Notes: a model not told the origin generated them from the sequence alone. DNA of 64,000 nucleotides from Onthophagus taurus (GCF_036711975.1 NC_091972.1:14017001-14081000), one strand, 5' to 3'; positions 42,801 through 55,814 are shown, numbered from the stretch's first letter. Made by a program: numbers and translations.

Positions 42801-45800
42801 CCATGCTGTTATAAGAATAAATGATAACATCAGCGTTTATGTTCAAACTCGACGGGGGATGCATACTAGAAGCCTGAAACATGGTATTCTTCCAAATCCT
42901 GCTGGACCATCAGTACCGACATAAAAATAACGTCATTGGGCAGAAATAGCATTAGATGAAACAAAAAACGATCTATCAATATTATCAATTAAATCAATCG
43001 AAGCTAGGTCATACAAGCAGTCTTTGCGAGTCTTGATCCTGCGATCCTCTTTTGCCTACGCATTATTAAGACAATTTACCAATCTCCATATGTTCTCACA
43101 CGAAATGAGCTCCATTAAATAAAGAAAGCGTTCATCTCGATTAGTGGTGGAACGGATATCCGGCAACTTAGCAGCAGTGCTACCGAATTTTTCAATATTC
43201 GCCGATTAAGTTTTAAAAATTCGTATAAAATCCATTTCTTGGAACATGAGTTTGAAAATTTCCCAAAGTGTTAATAAAAGTGTCCTCTTTCCAATGAACC
43301 AACCCGTTTTGAAAAATAACTTTTAGTTTTTGAGAAAACAATATTTGAAGTTTTGATAACATTTTCGATGTTGCAATTTTCATCGATAACTTTCAAAATT
43401 CGGTATAAAATTCATTTCTTGAAGGATCCTTGTGGAAATATCGCCAATTATTAATTAAAATATCCTCTTTTTAATGCAACAAGCCGTTTTGAAAAATCGC
43501 TTTTATTTTTTGAGAAATAAACTTTTGAAATGATCGACAATTTTTTCGAATTTTGCAATTTTCGCCGATTAAGATTTAAAAATTCGTATAAAATCCATTT
43601 CTTGGAATATGAGTTTGAAAATTTCCCAAAGTGTTAATAAGAGTGTCCTCTTTCAAATGAACCAACACGATTTGCAAAATAACCTTTAGTTTTTGAGAAA
43701 ACAATATTTGAAGCTTTGATAAAATTTTCGATGTTGCAATTTTTATCGATAACTTTCAAAATTTGCTATAAAATTCATTTCTTGAAGAATCCTTGTGGAA
43801 ATATCGCCAATTATTAATTAAAATATCCTCTTTTTAAAGCAACAAGCCGTTTTGAAAAATCGCTTTTATTTTTTGAGAAATAAACTTTTGAAATGATCGA
43901 CAATTTCTCCGAATTTTGCAATTTTCGCCGATTAAGTTTTAAAAATTCGTATAAAATCTATTTCTTGGAATATGAGTTTGAAAATTTCCCAAAGTGTTAA
44001 AAAAAGTGTCCTCTTTCCAATGAACCAACCCGTTTTGAAAAATAACCTATAGTTTTTGAGAAAACAATATTTGAAGTTTTGATAACATTTTCGATATTGC
44101 AATTTTCATCGATAACGTTCAAAATTCGGTATAAAATCATTTCTTGAAGGATCCTTGTAGAAATATCGCCAATTATTAATTAAGGTATCCTCTTTTTAGA
44201 GTTGCTTCGTTAGTTAAATCAGCATAAAAAAGTTCATTTTGTATCTTGGATCCAAATAAGTTGACATATCTTATCAGCTTTCTTATTAGTTTCACTTTTA
44301 TTCAAATATCGCAATAATGTGGCAATATAGAGTATCACTTCAGAAATGCACCAGAAATTATAACCATAATGGCCGGATAGATATTCCGGTATCCGGCTTT
44401 TCGCAAAATCGTTATTCGTTCCATCACTAATCTCGATGAGTCCGGATGGATGTAGTTCCATTCCAACTTTACTGTGGAAGCCGTATTATGATCTTGATTT
44501 AGGATGATTTCCTGCGTGGACCAGAATACATGGAATTTTACCTGCGAAAGAAACCTCGGGTTGGTTCTTCAAATATTGCTTATCTCTACAAATTTCATTC
44601 CTTCACTACGTGGCAAGCAAGTTAATTTGTACTGTTGGGTAATTTCATTTATGCGATTATTGCTTATGGTAGTAGAAATACTGGCATAGCGGCCGCTTAC
44701 CGGTAGAGAAGACCATGCGAAAATAATCCTCGAGATTATAAGTACAAGTAATTTTTCCCGTGATTTTGTATTTGTGTCATTTAGTGTGGTGGAGGTTTTG
44801 GTTTGGCAAAAGATTTTTTCGAAACTGCGGTTCCATTAATATATAGTCGATCTGTTCAAAATTTTCCGGTTCTTCTTTGTACTTTAGGAATATTTCTTAT
44901 CTCGATCTATCTTGAAGTTTGTTGACACCTCACTTTTCTAATTTCTTTTTTCAGGACTCTCTAACATCCTGATAAGATCCGCTCAGCCCATCAGTATTTT
45001 TCATTTTATTTATATATCTCCATACGCTTTATTAAACTTTTATTAATTTTTTTTATAGCTCATAAAAACAAAATGATTCAACACGAAATAGAAGATGTTA
45101 CCTATTATTCAACAATTCGTACAACCTGCAATTATTTGGGAACCTTTAAAATAGAAAATCTCGAGTTCAAAATAAAAGAAGTTTACCCAAAACTAAATAA
45201 TGATTATTCTCAATGGTACGTTTGCGTAATAAACCGTGGTACTGAAACATTGGCGTCTTCGGCAGTTCAAGCACAAGAAGACGGAAGCGTGATTTTCAAG
45301 GAAGACTTTTCCTTCGACTATTTACCACCAGATTTTGAAGTGGGGGTTTCCGTTTTTACACTCAAGGTGAAGAAAGCTAAGGTAAGACATTTGATATAAT
45401 TGCTGTAACATTTTGTCCGGTAAGAAAATTAAAATAAAACGGTTAAGACGAAAAAGTAATTATATTTCGTGTCGTTCTCGATTTTGTAAAATGTTCTAAT
45501 TTCCTTGAGAGTGACGTTTTGTAAGATCTCGTTAATGTTCTAAGAAACTATTTCGCTTTCACTCTTTGCGCTTAGTTTTTGTGCGCGATCAAGCACGTAT
45601 CATCACAGTTGGCGGTCGATTACTATAAGTACCATCTATTTAGAAAGGATTGTCTTTTATGAAACTGGGCGTGTACGTACTTGTTCGATTGATGGGTTTA
45701 TACAATTTCTAATCGTAACAAATGAAATTTAAATTTGAATTTATTTTCAGGAGAATCGAAGTACGTTACAAAGAATGAAATTCTTCAGTTTCCGTCGTAA

Positions 45801-46431
45801 TCCAAAACCGTCGGCTACAAAAACCTTAACTTCGAGATTTTCAAAAACTTCGCTAAGAAGTCCAAATAAGGAATACGCACTCCAAACGAATCCAATAAGG
45901 CAAACGTCATTCTTGCTCTTAGGAGAAACCACCATAACGATTAAAGACGTACAAAAAAACAAATTATCTTTAACAAATCTTGTTAATTTCGCCAATATAT
46001 TAGAAAACTTCTCCGCGTCAATGTATACGAGTGTTAACATCGATGAAACCTACTCCGACTTTCTTAATATCGGAACTGAAAATGGCGAGAATATTATTTG
46101 GAATAGAAGATGGTGTACGCTGTTAAATACTCAATTTAAATATTGGAATTCTCCAAACGATGAAGAAACTGATGAACCTTTGAAGACGATTGATTTAACT
46201 TATTCGATTAGAGATGTTTTACACGCTGATAGATCAATTTGTCCGCGAGCTAAGACGCTTCAATTGGATGTTTTGATTCCGTTACAACCTAACGGTGATC
46301 AATATACAATCGAAAGATATTTTTTGACTTCTGATACTTCTGAAAGTATGCACAATTGGGATAAATATTTTAACTCAATTATTTCAACTTTAAGAGCTTG
46401 GAACTGCATAAAATCTACCGGCGGTTGTTAA
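39857..46431 (+). CDS. Anillin-like protein (anillin homology domain + PH domain)
   Basis: Exons 39857-41290, 41368-41728, 45059-45381 and 45751-46431 join into 2799 nt (932 residues) with matched phases. The first 480 residues are charged and low in complexity (KSPKTPKSPKSPK repeats). The anillin homology domain begins near residue 555: NEIIRQASKALDYC and VEAERVILIATHKNKMIQHE match the anillin family. A PH domain follows at about 808-920 (WNRRWCTLLNTQFKYW). Anillins scaffold RhoA, septins and membrane at the contractile ring or cortex. I recognise no actin- or myosin-binding motif in the N-terminal part, so it may be a divergent paralogue rather than the canonical scraps/anillin gene. An in-frame TAG 6 bp upstream supports the chosen ATG. 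An AATAAA lies at 46729. Confidence 0.85.
41729..45058. other. Third-last intron of the anillin-like gene
   Basis: A 3330-bp intron between donor gtaaga and acceptor ttttatag. It splits the AHD after ERVILIA. It contains the hAT-type element at 43142-44429. The rest (41740-43130 and 44440-45058) shows no recognisable gene; 42600-43130 may be decayed transposon sequence. Confidence 0.7.
43142..44429. mobile_element. Non-autonomous hAT-type element filled with dimeric repeats
   Basis: Terminal inverted repeats tagtggtggaacgga and, inverted, tagtgatggaacgaa are flanked by identical 8-bp sequences atctcgat (43134-43141 and 44430-44437), the target length of hAT transposons. Inside, two related monomers of about 182 bp alternate. 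Type A is marked gccgattaag at 43201, 43564 and 43927, and type B catcgataac at 43381 and 44107 (an intermediate copy near 43744 reads tatcgataac). The dimer period is 363 bp over about 2.7 copies. No transposase frame. Confidence 0.85.
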
Positions 46432-46728
46432 ATTAATTAAATGATTTATTAATTTTGACTTAAGATATTTATATTGGTTATTACTTTTGCGACATTTTGA
46501 TGAATATTTTTTTTTACATATTACGACGTTATTGATTTTTGTGTTCTTTTCTTTTCTTTATATATTATTAAGGAAGATTATTAAGTAAGATTATCAAGTA
46601 GTAAGTGAAGCATTATTTGATATATTTTTAAGATTAGGAAAATATACCAATGAAGATTTTTGGTAGTAAATGTTTGAGTATTTTTGTTTTAATTTCTACT
46701 ATATTGTTTCATTATATATTTTTTTGAT

Positions 46729-46734
46729 AATAAA
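46729..46734 (+). other. Poly(A) signal AATAAA of the anillin-like gene
   Basis: AATAAA about 300 bp after the stop codon, in AT-rich 3' sequence. Confidence 0.4.
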
Positions 46735-46789
46735 AACATATTATCTTTATTTTTTGTTTGATCTTCTCTAACAATTTTTGGTATTTTCC

Positions 46790-49700
46790 TCAATTTCTAG
46801 TGATATAGCATACATTATAAAATGTTAAAATTGGACGAATAAATCAACTATAACGTAAGTACTAAAACTGATGGAGAAAAACGTTATGAATAAAAAATAT
46901 TCCTAATGCATCAATAAACCATAATCCAGAATTATTTCATATTTATCTATGACCAGCTTCTAGTGATATAGCATAAATCATAAAATATTAAAATTGGCCG
47001 ATTTTTCTTAATAAAATCAAGTATAAGGTATGTACTAAATCTGATGGATAGAAACGTTATGAATAAAAAATATTCCTAATGTATCAATAAATCATAATCT
47101 AGAATTATTTCATATTTATCTATGACCAGCTTCTAGTGATATAGCATAAATCATAAAATATCAAAATTGGACGATTTTTCTTAATAAAATCAACTATAAG
47201 GTAAGTACTAAATCTGATGGATAGAAACGTTATGAATAAAAAATATTCCTAATGCATCAATAAATCATAATCCATAATTATTTCATATTTATCTATCACC
47301 AGTTTCTGGTGATACAGCATAAATCACAAAATGTGAAAATTGGACGATTTTTCTTATTAAAATCAACTATAACGTCAGTACTAAAACTGATGGAGAATGA
47401 CGTTATGAACAAAAAATATTCCTAATGCATCAAGAAATCATAATCCATAATTATTTCATACTTATCTATGACCAGCTTCTAGTGATTTAGCATAAATCAT
47501 AAAATGTCAAAATTGGACGATTTTTCTTAATAAAATCAACTATCTATAACGTAAGTACTAAAACTGATAGAGAAAAACGTTATGAATAAAAAATGTTACT
47601 AATGCGTCAACAAATCATAATCTAGAATTATTTCATGTGTATCTATCACCAGTTTCTAGAGATATAGCATAAATCACAAAATGTTAGAATTGGACGATTT
47701 TTCTTAATAAAATCAGCTATAACGTAAGTACTAAAACTGATGGAGAAAGACGGTATGAATAAAAAATGTTACTAATGCATCAACAAATCATAATCTAGAA
47801 TTATTTCATGCGTATCTACCACCAGTTCCTAGTGATATAGTATAAATCACAACATATTAGAATTGGACGATTTTTCTTAATAAAATCAACTATAAGGTAA
47901 GTACTAAATCTGATGGATAGAAACGTTATGAATAAAAATTATTCCTAATGCATCAATAAATCATAATCCATAATTATTTCATATTTATCTATCACCAGTT
48001 TCTGGTGATACAGCATAAATCACAAAATGTGAAAATTGGACGATTTTTCTTATTAAAATCAACTATAACGTAAGTACTAGAACTGATGGAGAAAGACGTT
48101 ATGAATAAAAAATATTCCTAATGCATCAAGAAATCAGAATTCATCATTATTTCATATTTATCTATGACCAGCTGCTAGTGATATAGCAGAAATCATAAAA
48201 TGTCAAAATTGGACGATTTTTCTTAATAAAATCAACTATAACGTAAGTACTAAAACTGATGGAGAAAGATGTTGTGAACAAAAAATATTCATAATGCATC
48301 AAGAAATCATAATCCATAATTATTTCATATTTATCTATGACCAGCTTCTAGTGATATAGCATAAATCACAAAATGTGAAAATTGGACGATTTTTCTTATT
48401 AAAATCAACTATAACGTAAGTACTAGAACTGATGGAGAAAGACGTTATGAACAAAAAATATTCCTAATGCATCAAGAAATTATAATCCATAATTATTTCA
48501 TATTTATCTATGACCAGCTTCTAGTGATTTAGCATAAATCATAAAATGTCAAAATTGGACGATTTTTCTTAATAAAATCCACTATCTATAACGTAAGTAC
48601 TAAAACTGATAGAGAAAGACGTTATGAATAAAAAACGTTGCTAATGCATCAACAAATCATAATCTAGAATTATTTCATGTGTATATATCACCAGTTTCTA
48701 GTGATATAGCATAAATCACAAAATATTAGAATTGGACAATTTTTCTTAATAAAATCAACTATAAAGTAAGTACTAAAACTGATGGAGAAAGACGGTATGA
48801 ATAAAAAATGTTACTAATGCATCAGCAAATCATAATCTAGAATTATTTCATGTGTATCTATCACCAGTTCCTAGTGATATAGTATAAATCACAACATATT
48901 AGAATTGGACGATTTTTCTTAATAAAATCAACTATAAGGTAAGTACTAAATCTGATGGATAGAAACGTTAAGAATAAAAAATATTCCTAATGCATCAATC
49001 CATCATTCCGAATGCATCAACAAATCATAATCTAGAATTATTTCATGTGTATCTATCACCAGTTTCTAGTGATATACCATAAATCACAAAATGTTAGAAT
49101 TGGACGATTTTTCTTAATAAAATCAACTATAACGTAAGTACTAAAACTGATGGAGAAAGACGTTATGAATAAGAAATGTTACTAATGCATTAAGAAATCA
49201 TAATCCATAATTATTTCATATTTATTTATGACCAGCTTCTAGTGATATAGCAAAAATCATAAAATGTCAAAATTGTACCATTTTTCTTAATAAAATCAAC
49301 TATCTATAACGTAAATACTAAAACTGCTGGAGAAAGACGTTATGAATAAAAAATGTTACTAATGCATCAACAAATCATAATCTAGAATTATTTCATGTGT
49401 ATCTATCACTAGTTTCTAGTGATATAGCATAAATCACAAAATGTTAGAATTGGACGATTTTTCTTAATAAAATCAACTATAACGTAAGTACTAAAACTGA
49501 TGGAGAACGACGTTATGAATAAAAAATATTTCTAATGCACCAAGAAATCATAATCCATAATTATTTCATATTTATCTATGACCAGCTTCTAGTGATATAG
49601 CAAAAATCATAAAATGTCAAAATTGTACCATTTTTCTTAATAAAATCAACTATCTATAACTTAAATACTAAAACTGATGGAGAAAGACGTTATGAATAAA

Positions 49701-49800
49701 AAATGTTACTAATGCATCAATAAATCATAATCCAGAATTATTTCATATTTATCTATTATCAATTTCTAATAATATTGCAGAAATCCTCACAAGACGTCAT
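46790..49800. repeat. Satellite array, about 175-bp monomers with higher-order structure
   Basis: About 17 head-to-tail monomers of about 175 bp. Conserved segments include ttggacgatttttcttaa, cgtaagtactaaaactgatg and cctaatgcatcaa. Monomer variants recur in order: agtgatttagcataaatc at 47481 and 48523, and agtgatatagtataaatc at 47831 and 48873, both exactly 1042 bp apart (six monomers). This indicates a higher-order duplication. There is no coding capacity. Confidence 0.9.
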
Positions 49801-49829
49801 GAATAAAAACATTCTAATTGTAGGTTCTA

Positions 49830-49980
49830 AACTTTCTAGGTCTAGTGTTAGTTCTAGTTTTAGTTCAGTGAAAAATATACAGCAATCTAAGGCTGAATAA
49901 CAACTAAAGTAAGAGCTCACATTAGTATTAGAATTAACACTAGATATAGAACTAAAAACTAAAACACTAGGCTTTAAATA
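49830..49980. repeat. CTAG-rich dispersed motif, copy 5 (satellite border)
   Basis: taggtctagtgttagttcta followed about 70 bp later by its approximate inverse (attaacactagatatagaac). It lies at the right edge of the satellite array. Confidence 0.6.
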
Positions 49981-51679
49981 GATAATATTAATAGTATGAT
50001 TTAAAAATATTTTGTACGTTAAGTATATCCGAAATCCGTTGTAACGAGGTCCGTTATCGAGGTTTTAGTATACTTGTTACAAGTAATTAATTCTCAATCT
50101 AATTTTTCATGTGTTTCACAATTAATTACATTTCGTAATTTCTACATTCATTGCAAATTTTTGAATCTATTTCCTTAAGATTAATAACTAAATGATAACC
50201 ACGTGGGGGTTACCTTTAACATTACAAGAGATCGTGATGATGCAATCTCGGTTATTCGGAGCGAAACAACTCGGGCAAAACTACGACGTATCTATCCATC
50301 ATGAAGGTAAATTTTTTTGTAACAAATCCGGGTATACGAGAACGAAACCATTTAGATTTGTCTGATCAACGATTCGTGACGGAAACCTCCAGAAATTGAA
50401 CAGCGCATTCCACATGAGTTCGCGCGAATTATGTTAAACGTCCTATCTGTAGTGGCTTATTGTTGTTGTAACATTTTCTTCGTCCTCCGAAGGCGATCCA
50501 TTTTCGCCCGCTTCAAGTGAAATTATAGTTATCCGTATCGTACGGACAAAACTGCCCGGGGCATGTAATTTTCAGTACACGAACCAATCAACGTAAAATA
50601 CTCGACTGCTGGAGCCGCGCGTCTCGTGGCACAATTAGTGCGTTTTGTAACAGTTTCCACCAGCGAGATTTCTTGTTCCGCATCGCAGTTCTTCGACGTA
50701 TAACCCAACGTTTTACTATAACGCATATTTCATTCGGTCGTTCTCGCATTTTTTTAATAAAAATTATTTCGAAGGGTTCTTGTTAAATCAACCTGCTAAC
50801 GTAACGCGTTTAAATGCCACAGGAAATTGTAACTAATTATAAACTGAAAACTGGATTCGTGTTCAGATATTTCCAATCACGGATCTGGATTGCAAAATAT
50901 GAAAATTATACACGACCTATATTATCTAGGAATACAGAAATTAATAAAAAATTTGAAGGATTTGTTTGTGTAGCAATTTCTTTTCATTTCACTTCAAGCT
51001 TAATAAAATCAAGTCACGTCAAGCCCTTCACTTATACTCGTTAACATATTAACCAGGAAAAGCAATTCTTAACCCTCAAGTCAACTTAATGGGATAGTCA
51101 TCTTTTAGAAAGAGTAACGCAGGAAGTTCTTATACAATCACGATTCGAAGATATTTTAACAATGTCGATAGCGATTGTATTTCCTACTGTCGTAGATTTT
51201 CTATTTGAAAGGGACATGTTTCGAATTCGTACATAAAATAGTCCACTATTAATTTATAGATCCGATAAATTTCTACATAAACTCCGATTTAAAGCGTTAT
51301 ACTTGTCTTGTCTAATTAAAGTTATCGCAAGAGGATTTACACGGTATTAAAAACAAATGTTTCAAACTTAGTACGAAGGTGCGAAATAATTAACGACCGT
51401 TTATGTAAACGCAAGAAAGGAAACTATTCAATTACACAAACTGCCCTCGAGGTGTCATTTGAAAGTGGAAGGCGCCGTTTTCGGCGATAAAGCTTGCAAT
51501 CTAAAAGCAATCAGGGGCAGGATAATTGAAGGACCGGGCCGGTTTCGTCCCGAACTACCTCTTTCATTCTATTGCTAATTGATGGTAATTGATAGATTGC
51601 GGAAACTGCTGGACTGCACCAGTTCTTCAACGAGGAGGTGGTAGGGTCAGCGATTTTTTTGAATTCTTAGCGATTCGAG
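49981..51679. other. Intergenic DNA upstream of the first DUF745 gene
   Basis: No gene seen. The part from 50200 on is less AT-rich and non-repetitive and may hold cis-regulatory DNA; short frames lack motifs. Confidence 0.4.
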
Positions 51680-51749
51680 CCCCACCCAAAAGACACCGAC
51701 GACCGAAAAGAGTATAAATGTCGAATGTTACAGTAATCATTTCAGTTAC
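51680..51749 (+). promoter_or_regulatory. TATA + Inr promoter of the first DUF745 gene
   Basis: ccccaccca at 51680, TATAAAT at 51713-51719 and an arthropod-type initiator tcagtt at 51742-51747. This puts the predicted +1 A (51744) 31 bp after the TATA start. Confidence 0.7.
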
Positions 51750-51797
51750 AGCACCGTAGAGTCTTCGTGTGGAATTCAGCAACGTTCTAATAAAAAC

Positions 51798-52705
51798 ATG
51801 AAGAGTTTTATTACATTTACTTGCTTGCGTAAGTAATCACACTTTTTAAAAGTTACTTTTTACTTTTCTAATTCATTAAATGAATAAAAATTTAACTCAT
51901 TTTTTTGTAATAGTCGCTGTTGCAAATGCCGGTATTAAACACACCGTCGCAGTTAAAGAAAACGACTTGAATGGGGGTCATTATGAATTAATAGCTTATG
52001 GAGATGGTGGACATGGAGGATTCGGTAAACAAGGATTCAGTGCTGGAAGTGGTTTAAAAACAATCGCCCAAGGATCAGCAAATCAAGCAAATTCCGCTGT
52101 TGCCAACCAACATGTTGCAGCTAAACAAGCAGCATTCGCCGCTAAAAGTACTTTGGCACAAGCAGCTGCTGGAGTAAGATTCAAAATTTAATACACCTAA
52201 ACCTAATTAACAAAAAATTCTTATATAGGCTGCCGCAACTGCTCAAGCTGCCTTAATAGGCAAACACATCTTAGTCAGCAAACTTGAAGCCGATGTGGCT
52301 GAAGCTCACGCTTCTCTCCAAGCAGAATTAGCTCAATTAAAACAAGCCCAAAGATCTGCAGGAGCCGCTCAAGAAGCCGCCCAATTAGCCGGGCAACAAG
52401 TAAACGCTTTATCCATAGCTTTGAGTACTGCCCAAGGATCGGCCGCTCACTCCCAACAAGCCGCCGATGAAGCCGCCGCTGAATTAGGTTCTCAAGAAGC
52501 TATGGTTGGATCTGCTAAACAAAGATTATCAAACTTAAGTCAACAACTTCACGCCGCCCAAGTCGATTTTCAAGCCACTCAAGCTGCCGCCCAAAAAGCA
52601 GAGGCCGCCGCCCAAATCGCTCAATCTAACGCAGTTCATGCAGGAGAAGCTGCCGCTAGTGTCGGACACGCTGCTTTTGCCGATGGACTTGGCCATTACC
52701 ATTAA
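51798..52705 (+). CDS. Secreted Ala/Gln-rich DUF745 family protein (copy 1)
   Basis: Three coding exons, 51798-51828, 51914-52173 and 52229-52705, join to 768 nt (255 residues). Residues 1-16 (MKSFITFTCLLAVANA) form a signal peptide, so the product should be secreted. A Gly/His-rich segment (DGGHGGFGKQGFSAGSG) follows, then a long Ala/Gln-rich helical region with heptad-like spacing (IGKHILVSKLEADVAEAHAS onward), ending in HYH. This matches the insect DUF745 family, whose function is not established. An extracellular matrix, cuticle or silk/glue role is only inference from secretion and composition. It has the same intron positions and phases as the copy at 61292, about 9 kb downstream on the same strand. 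No disabling changes. Confidence 0.85.
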
Positions 52706-53430
52706 CGTCTGTGTATATAAATATCTATATATATTTTTTAATGATATGTAATAATTGATTGTAATTATTAGACGATGAAAGTATTATAAAATCTTTGTGT
52801 ACAGTGCATTATTTTTTGGTTTTTTGTTATATTTATAAAAGAACACAAATATTATAAAATTCTCAAAATTAGAAATTTTTATGGTTAAACATTTCATAAT
52901 TATAAATTCTTGTACCCTTTACCATAAAGTTTTTAATCTACCGTATAATTAAATTGTGGTATAAAATTACATCATTACCTATCGGAATTAGTCATTAATC
53001 ATAACTAAAATAGATTCAAACATTATTTTAGTAATTAATAACATTCCATTTAGTTTCTTAGAGTAACATATTATAGAAAATCACTTTTTCAATAAAAAGT
53101 GAAAGGAAACGGGTTCAGTTGAAGAATGAGAGGAGTTATACGAAGCTTCAAAATTATACCTAATTATGTTTTTTTACGTGAATGTGGTTTATCGCAATTA
53201 AAAATAAATATTCTATGCTTTTTGCGATTTAATTTTTCGTAAGAAATATTATTTGTACATGTTTCAGCGAGCGTTAGGTGTTAAGACGAAATTGTGTAAT
53301 AACCGGAATCGCTTCTCGATCTTTGCAAATCGTGGTCATTCAAGCGCTTCGTGGGTTATTACGTATACTGTAGTCATTTTGCAAATTTGAAGATCAAATC
53401 GTCTCGGATCTATCTCCTGTAGGTGTAATC
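52706..53430. other. 3' flank of the first DUF745 gene
   Basis: Very AT-rich; no gene, repeat or clear AATAAA close to the stop codon. Confidence 0.4.
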
Positions 53431-53780
53431 TCTAGCTGTTCCAATGTTATCTTCTTCCTTCTAGTCTCATATTAAACATTTCCATTTGATATCTCTTCGT
53501 AGTTTTATTTTTGACCCTACTGGGGGTTCTGCTCCTCTTATTACCATTAAATCTATACTTTTCTGGTTTCTTTCGATTCCTTCACGACTTTTCTATTAAT
53601 AGTTGGTTATTGATGCAGAAATCAATCATTCTCTCGACGTTTTATTTAGTTTCTCTTTTCTGGTATTTATCTAGCGATCCAATTACCGATATGCTCACAC
53701 TTTTGCTCAAAGTAAGCTTTCATCTTTTACCAACCACGTTTGTTCTAAGGTATAAGAGGCATCGTTTCTTTTTCTGACAA
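53430..53780 (-). mobile_element. LINE endonuclease-region relic
   Basis: On the - strand, NVERMIDFCINNQLLI and nearby GSLDKYQKRET resemble the apurinic endonuclease part of LINE polyproteins (N-GERLIDFC-NN-L-I). Stops and shifts are frequent. More decayed LINE may extend to about 54680. Confidence 0.4.
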
Positions 53781-54969
53781 GTCTCCTTAGCTGAAGAAAC
53801 CAATCGAAAACTTCTTCGTCGTGCTGATGAGATCCAGATAGATCGAAAATGGCAAGCAGACTAGGAACACTACAGCCTTGTGTAGAATGTAGAGTCTGAG
53901 TGGGCGGAAACCACTTTTTGTGAATCTCATTTTGTCTTCGACAAAATCATTTACTTCGTCAAAAGCAAAGCCTCTTCTGGTGCAAAATTTGCACTTTGGA
54001 AATTTTGGCAAAGCAAAAACCTGCGTTTAGAAAATGTGGTTCGACAAACATTACAGAACTATTTTTGTTTCGCTTGTTTCGACTTCGATTGGCCTTTCAG
54101 CTAAGGAGATTTGTCAGAAAGGCAACAATGCCTCTAACGCCTTAGGACATAACATGGTTGTTAAAAAATGAAAGCTTACTTTAAGCAAAATTCGTAACTC
54201 TACTAAACTCGGATCGCTTTTGACTTTCTTGTCTTTTGAGAAAATTTTGAGAAATTCTCACACTTATTTCGAGTTTTCTGTAGAATTCTTTGAAAATCAT
54301 TGTAAAAAAAATCTTTGTCACATCTGCGTCTTCTATTGGCATTGGGAATTTGTATTTTATTAATATTTTTTCTAATTCGAGGCAAACTGTTACAATTTAT
54401 GAGGTTCTAATTGGCTACATTTCCCTCTTTCGCTCTCTCATCGGAGGTCCAACCTATGTATCTCAAATACCAGCCTTTGTTCAAAGCCGATAATCCTTCT
54501 TCCTTTTTCTTTTACTGCAATGATACCCTTAATTTGTATCTTGTATTTTTCTCCATTTCGTCTACCAGTTATGCTTCTTTTCCTGTCAAGGTTTTAATGT
54601 GTCATATTCGTTGTCTCACTGGTCATCTTATCTTCATCAATTCTTCTTCGAGGCGCTCGTCATTTCTCTGAAGCAATTATACCTCGTATAAATGGTTGTT
54701 ACCTCATTATTATATTACCTCATTTCGCCTACGTTTTTGGAAACATTTTTATCACTTAATATGAATATACTTTGAAATAACAGCTATATGTATATAAAAG
54801 TTCATTAATCTCAAAACATAAAAGATCGACTCAGAGAGGAGTTTTAGTACAGCAAAAAATTGTCTTTAAAATTCTAACTTTAACGCACAAACAGTCTTAT
54901 AAAATCTTTAACAGTACTTGGTTCCAATTTTTCTATTGGCATCAATAGCTAATGTATCAATAATGCATC

Positions 54970-55160
54970 TCAACCTACAGCATTCTTTTCAAAAAAACTT
55001 TCTCCAGCTCAGACCCGTTAGTCTACTTTCGATCGTGAATTATTTGCTTTTTATACATCATTCAAATATTTTCGACATTTTATAGAGGAGCGATCAATTT
55101 ATTGTCTTAGTAGGTCACAAATCTCTAAAAACTGCTTTCAAAGAGGTGATATTAATAACA
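54970..55160 (+). mobile_element. gypsy RNase H relic
   Basis: The + strand reads PTAFFSKKLSPAQTR, stop, STFDRELFAFYTSFKYFRHF, then after a frameshift LVGHKSLKTAF. This is the central RNase H segment of Ty3/gypsy polymerases (AFFSKKL-x-AQ-x-YST-DREL and TDHK-L). It is probably the upstream part of the same element as the integrase frame at 55815, separated by about 650 bp of unrelated sequence. Confidence 0.7.
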
Positions 55161-55814
55161 AAATTTTTTGTAAGATATAAATATTATTGTATAATCACTA
55201 CTAATATTACAGTTGTTATAATCAAATCATATTATTTAAAAAAAAAACGTTATTTTATGTATATTAGTCATTGAATTTTGGTCTTATTTCAAAATATCAT
55301 CACCAGCTAAGCAATCCAACTTAATTCTTTCGAGCTGCTATCCTTTTTTGTGCTTTTACTGCATCTTTACACTCAGGAATAAAGTGAATGACATTTTTCT
55401 AACTAACCTCGTACGTATGAATTGTAGGCACACTTTGGAATTTAAACCACAATTTACGCAAAAAAATCGAAGAAATTTTTGAGTTCTTATAATCCACTCT
55501 TTAGAATATTTTCGTTTTCTAGAGAAATTATTATTTAATCAGAAAGTGATGATAATAAGAGCTATTTCTAAGAGCATATCACTCAAAGATTTCTTGATCG
55601 AGAGGAGAAATTCATATTTTTTGGTATGAGAATGGTGTAGTTACTACTGCCAGATTGCTATATAAAACTATTATTTAAAAATATAAAAATTGTATTTCAT
55701 TTGTTATTATTTTTAAATGGAGCTGCTGCCACAGCACACTACAGAGAGATAAAATCTTCTTAAAATTCTAGTAATAGTTTTAGATAGGAATCTGGCAGTA
55801 GATGATGTGCCGAT
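55161..55814. other. Insertion-like segment inside the gypsy remnant
   Basis: Non-coding AT-rich DNA between the two halves of the RNase H region. Its last 158 bp (55646-55803) begin ctactgccagattgctat and end ataggaatctggcagtag, an inverted pair. This segment also holds one copy each of the 42-bp and 27-bp repeats found at the element's right end. Confidence 0.5.
55674..55742. repeat. Left copy of a 42-bp direct and 27-bp inverted repeat pair
   Basis: 55674-55715 matches 57229-57270 in the same orientation (41 of 42). The following 27 bases (55716-55742, aatggagctgctgccacagc...) match 57204-57230 in inverted orientation (26 of 27). Confidence 0.8.

Noticed and set aside
46790..49800. CRISPR-like repetition
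   Set aside because: Eukaryotic DNA; repeats are contiguous 175-bp monomers without unique spacers.
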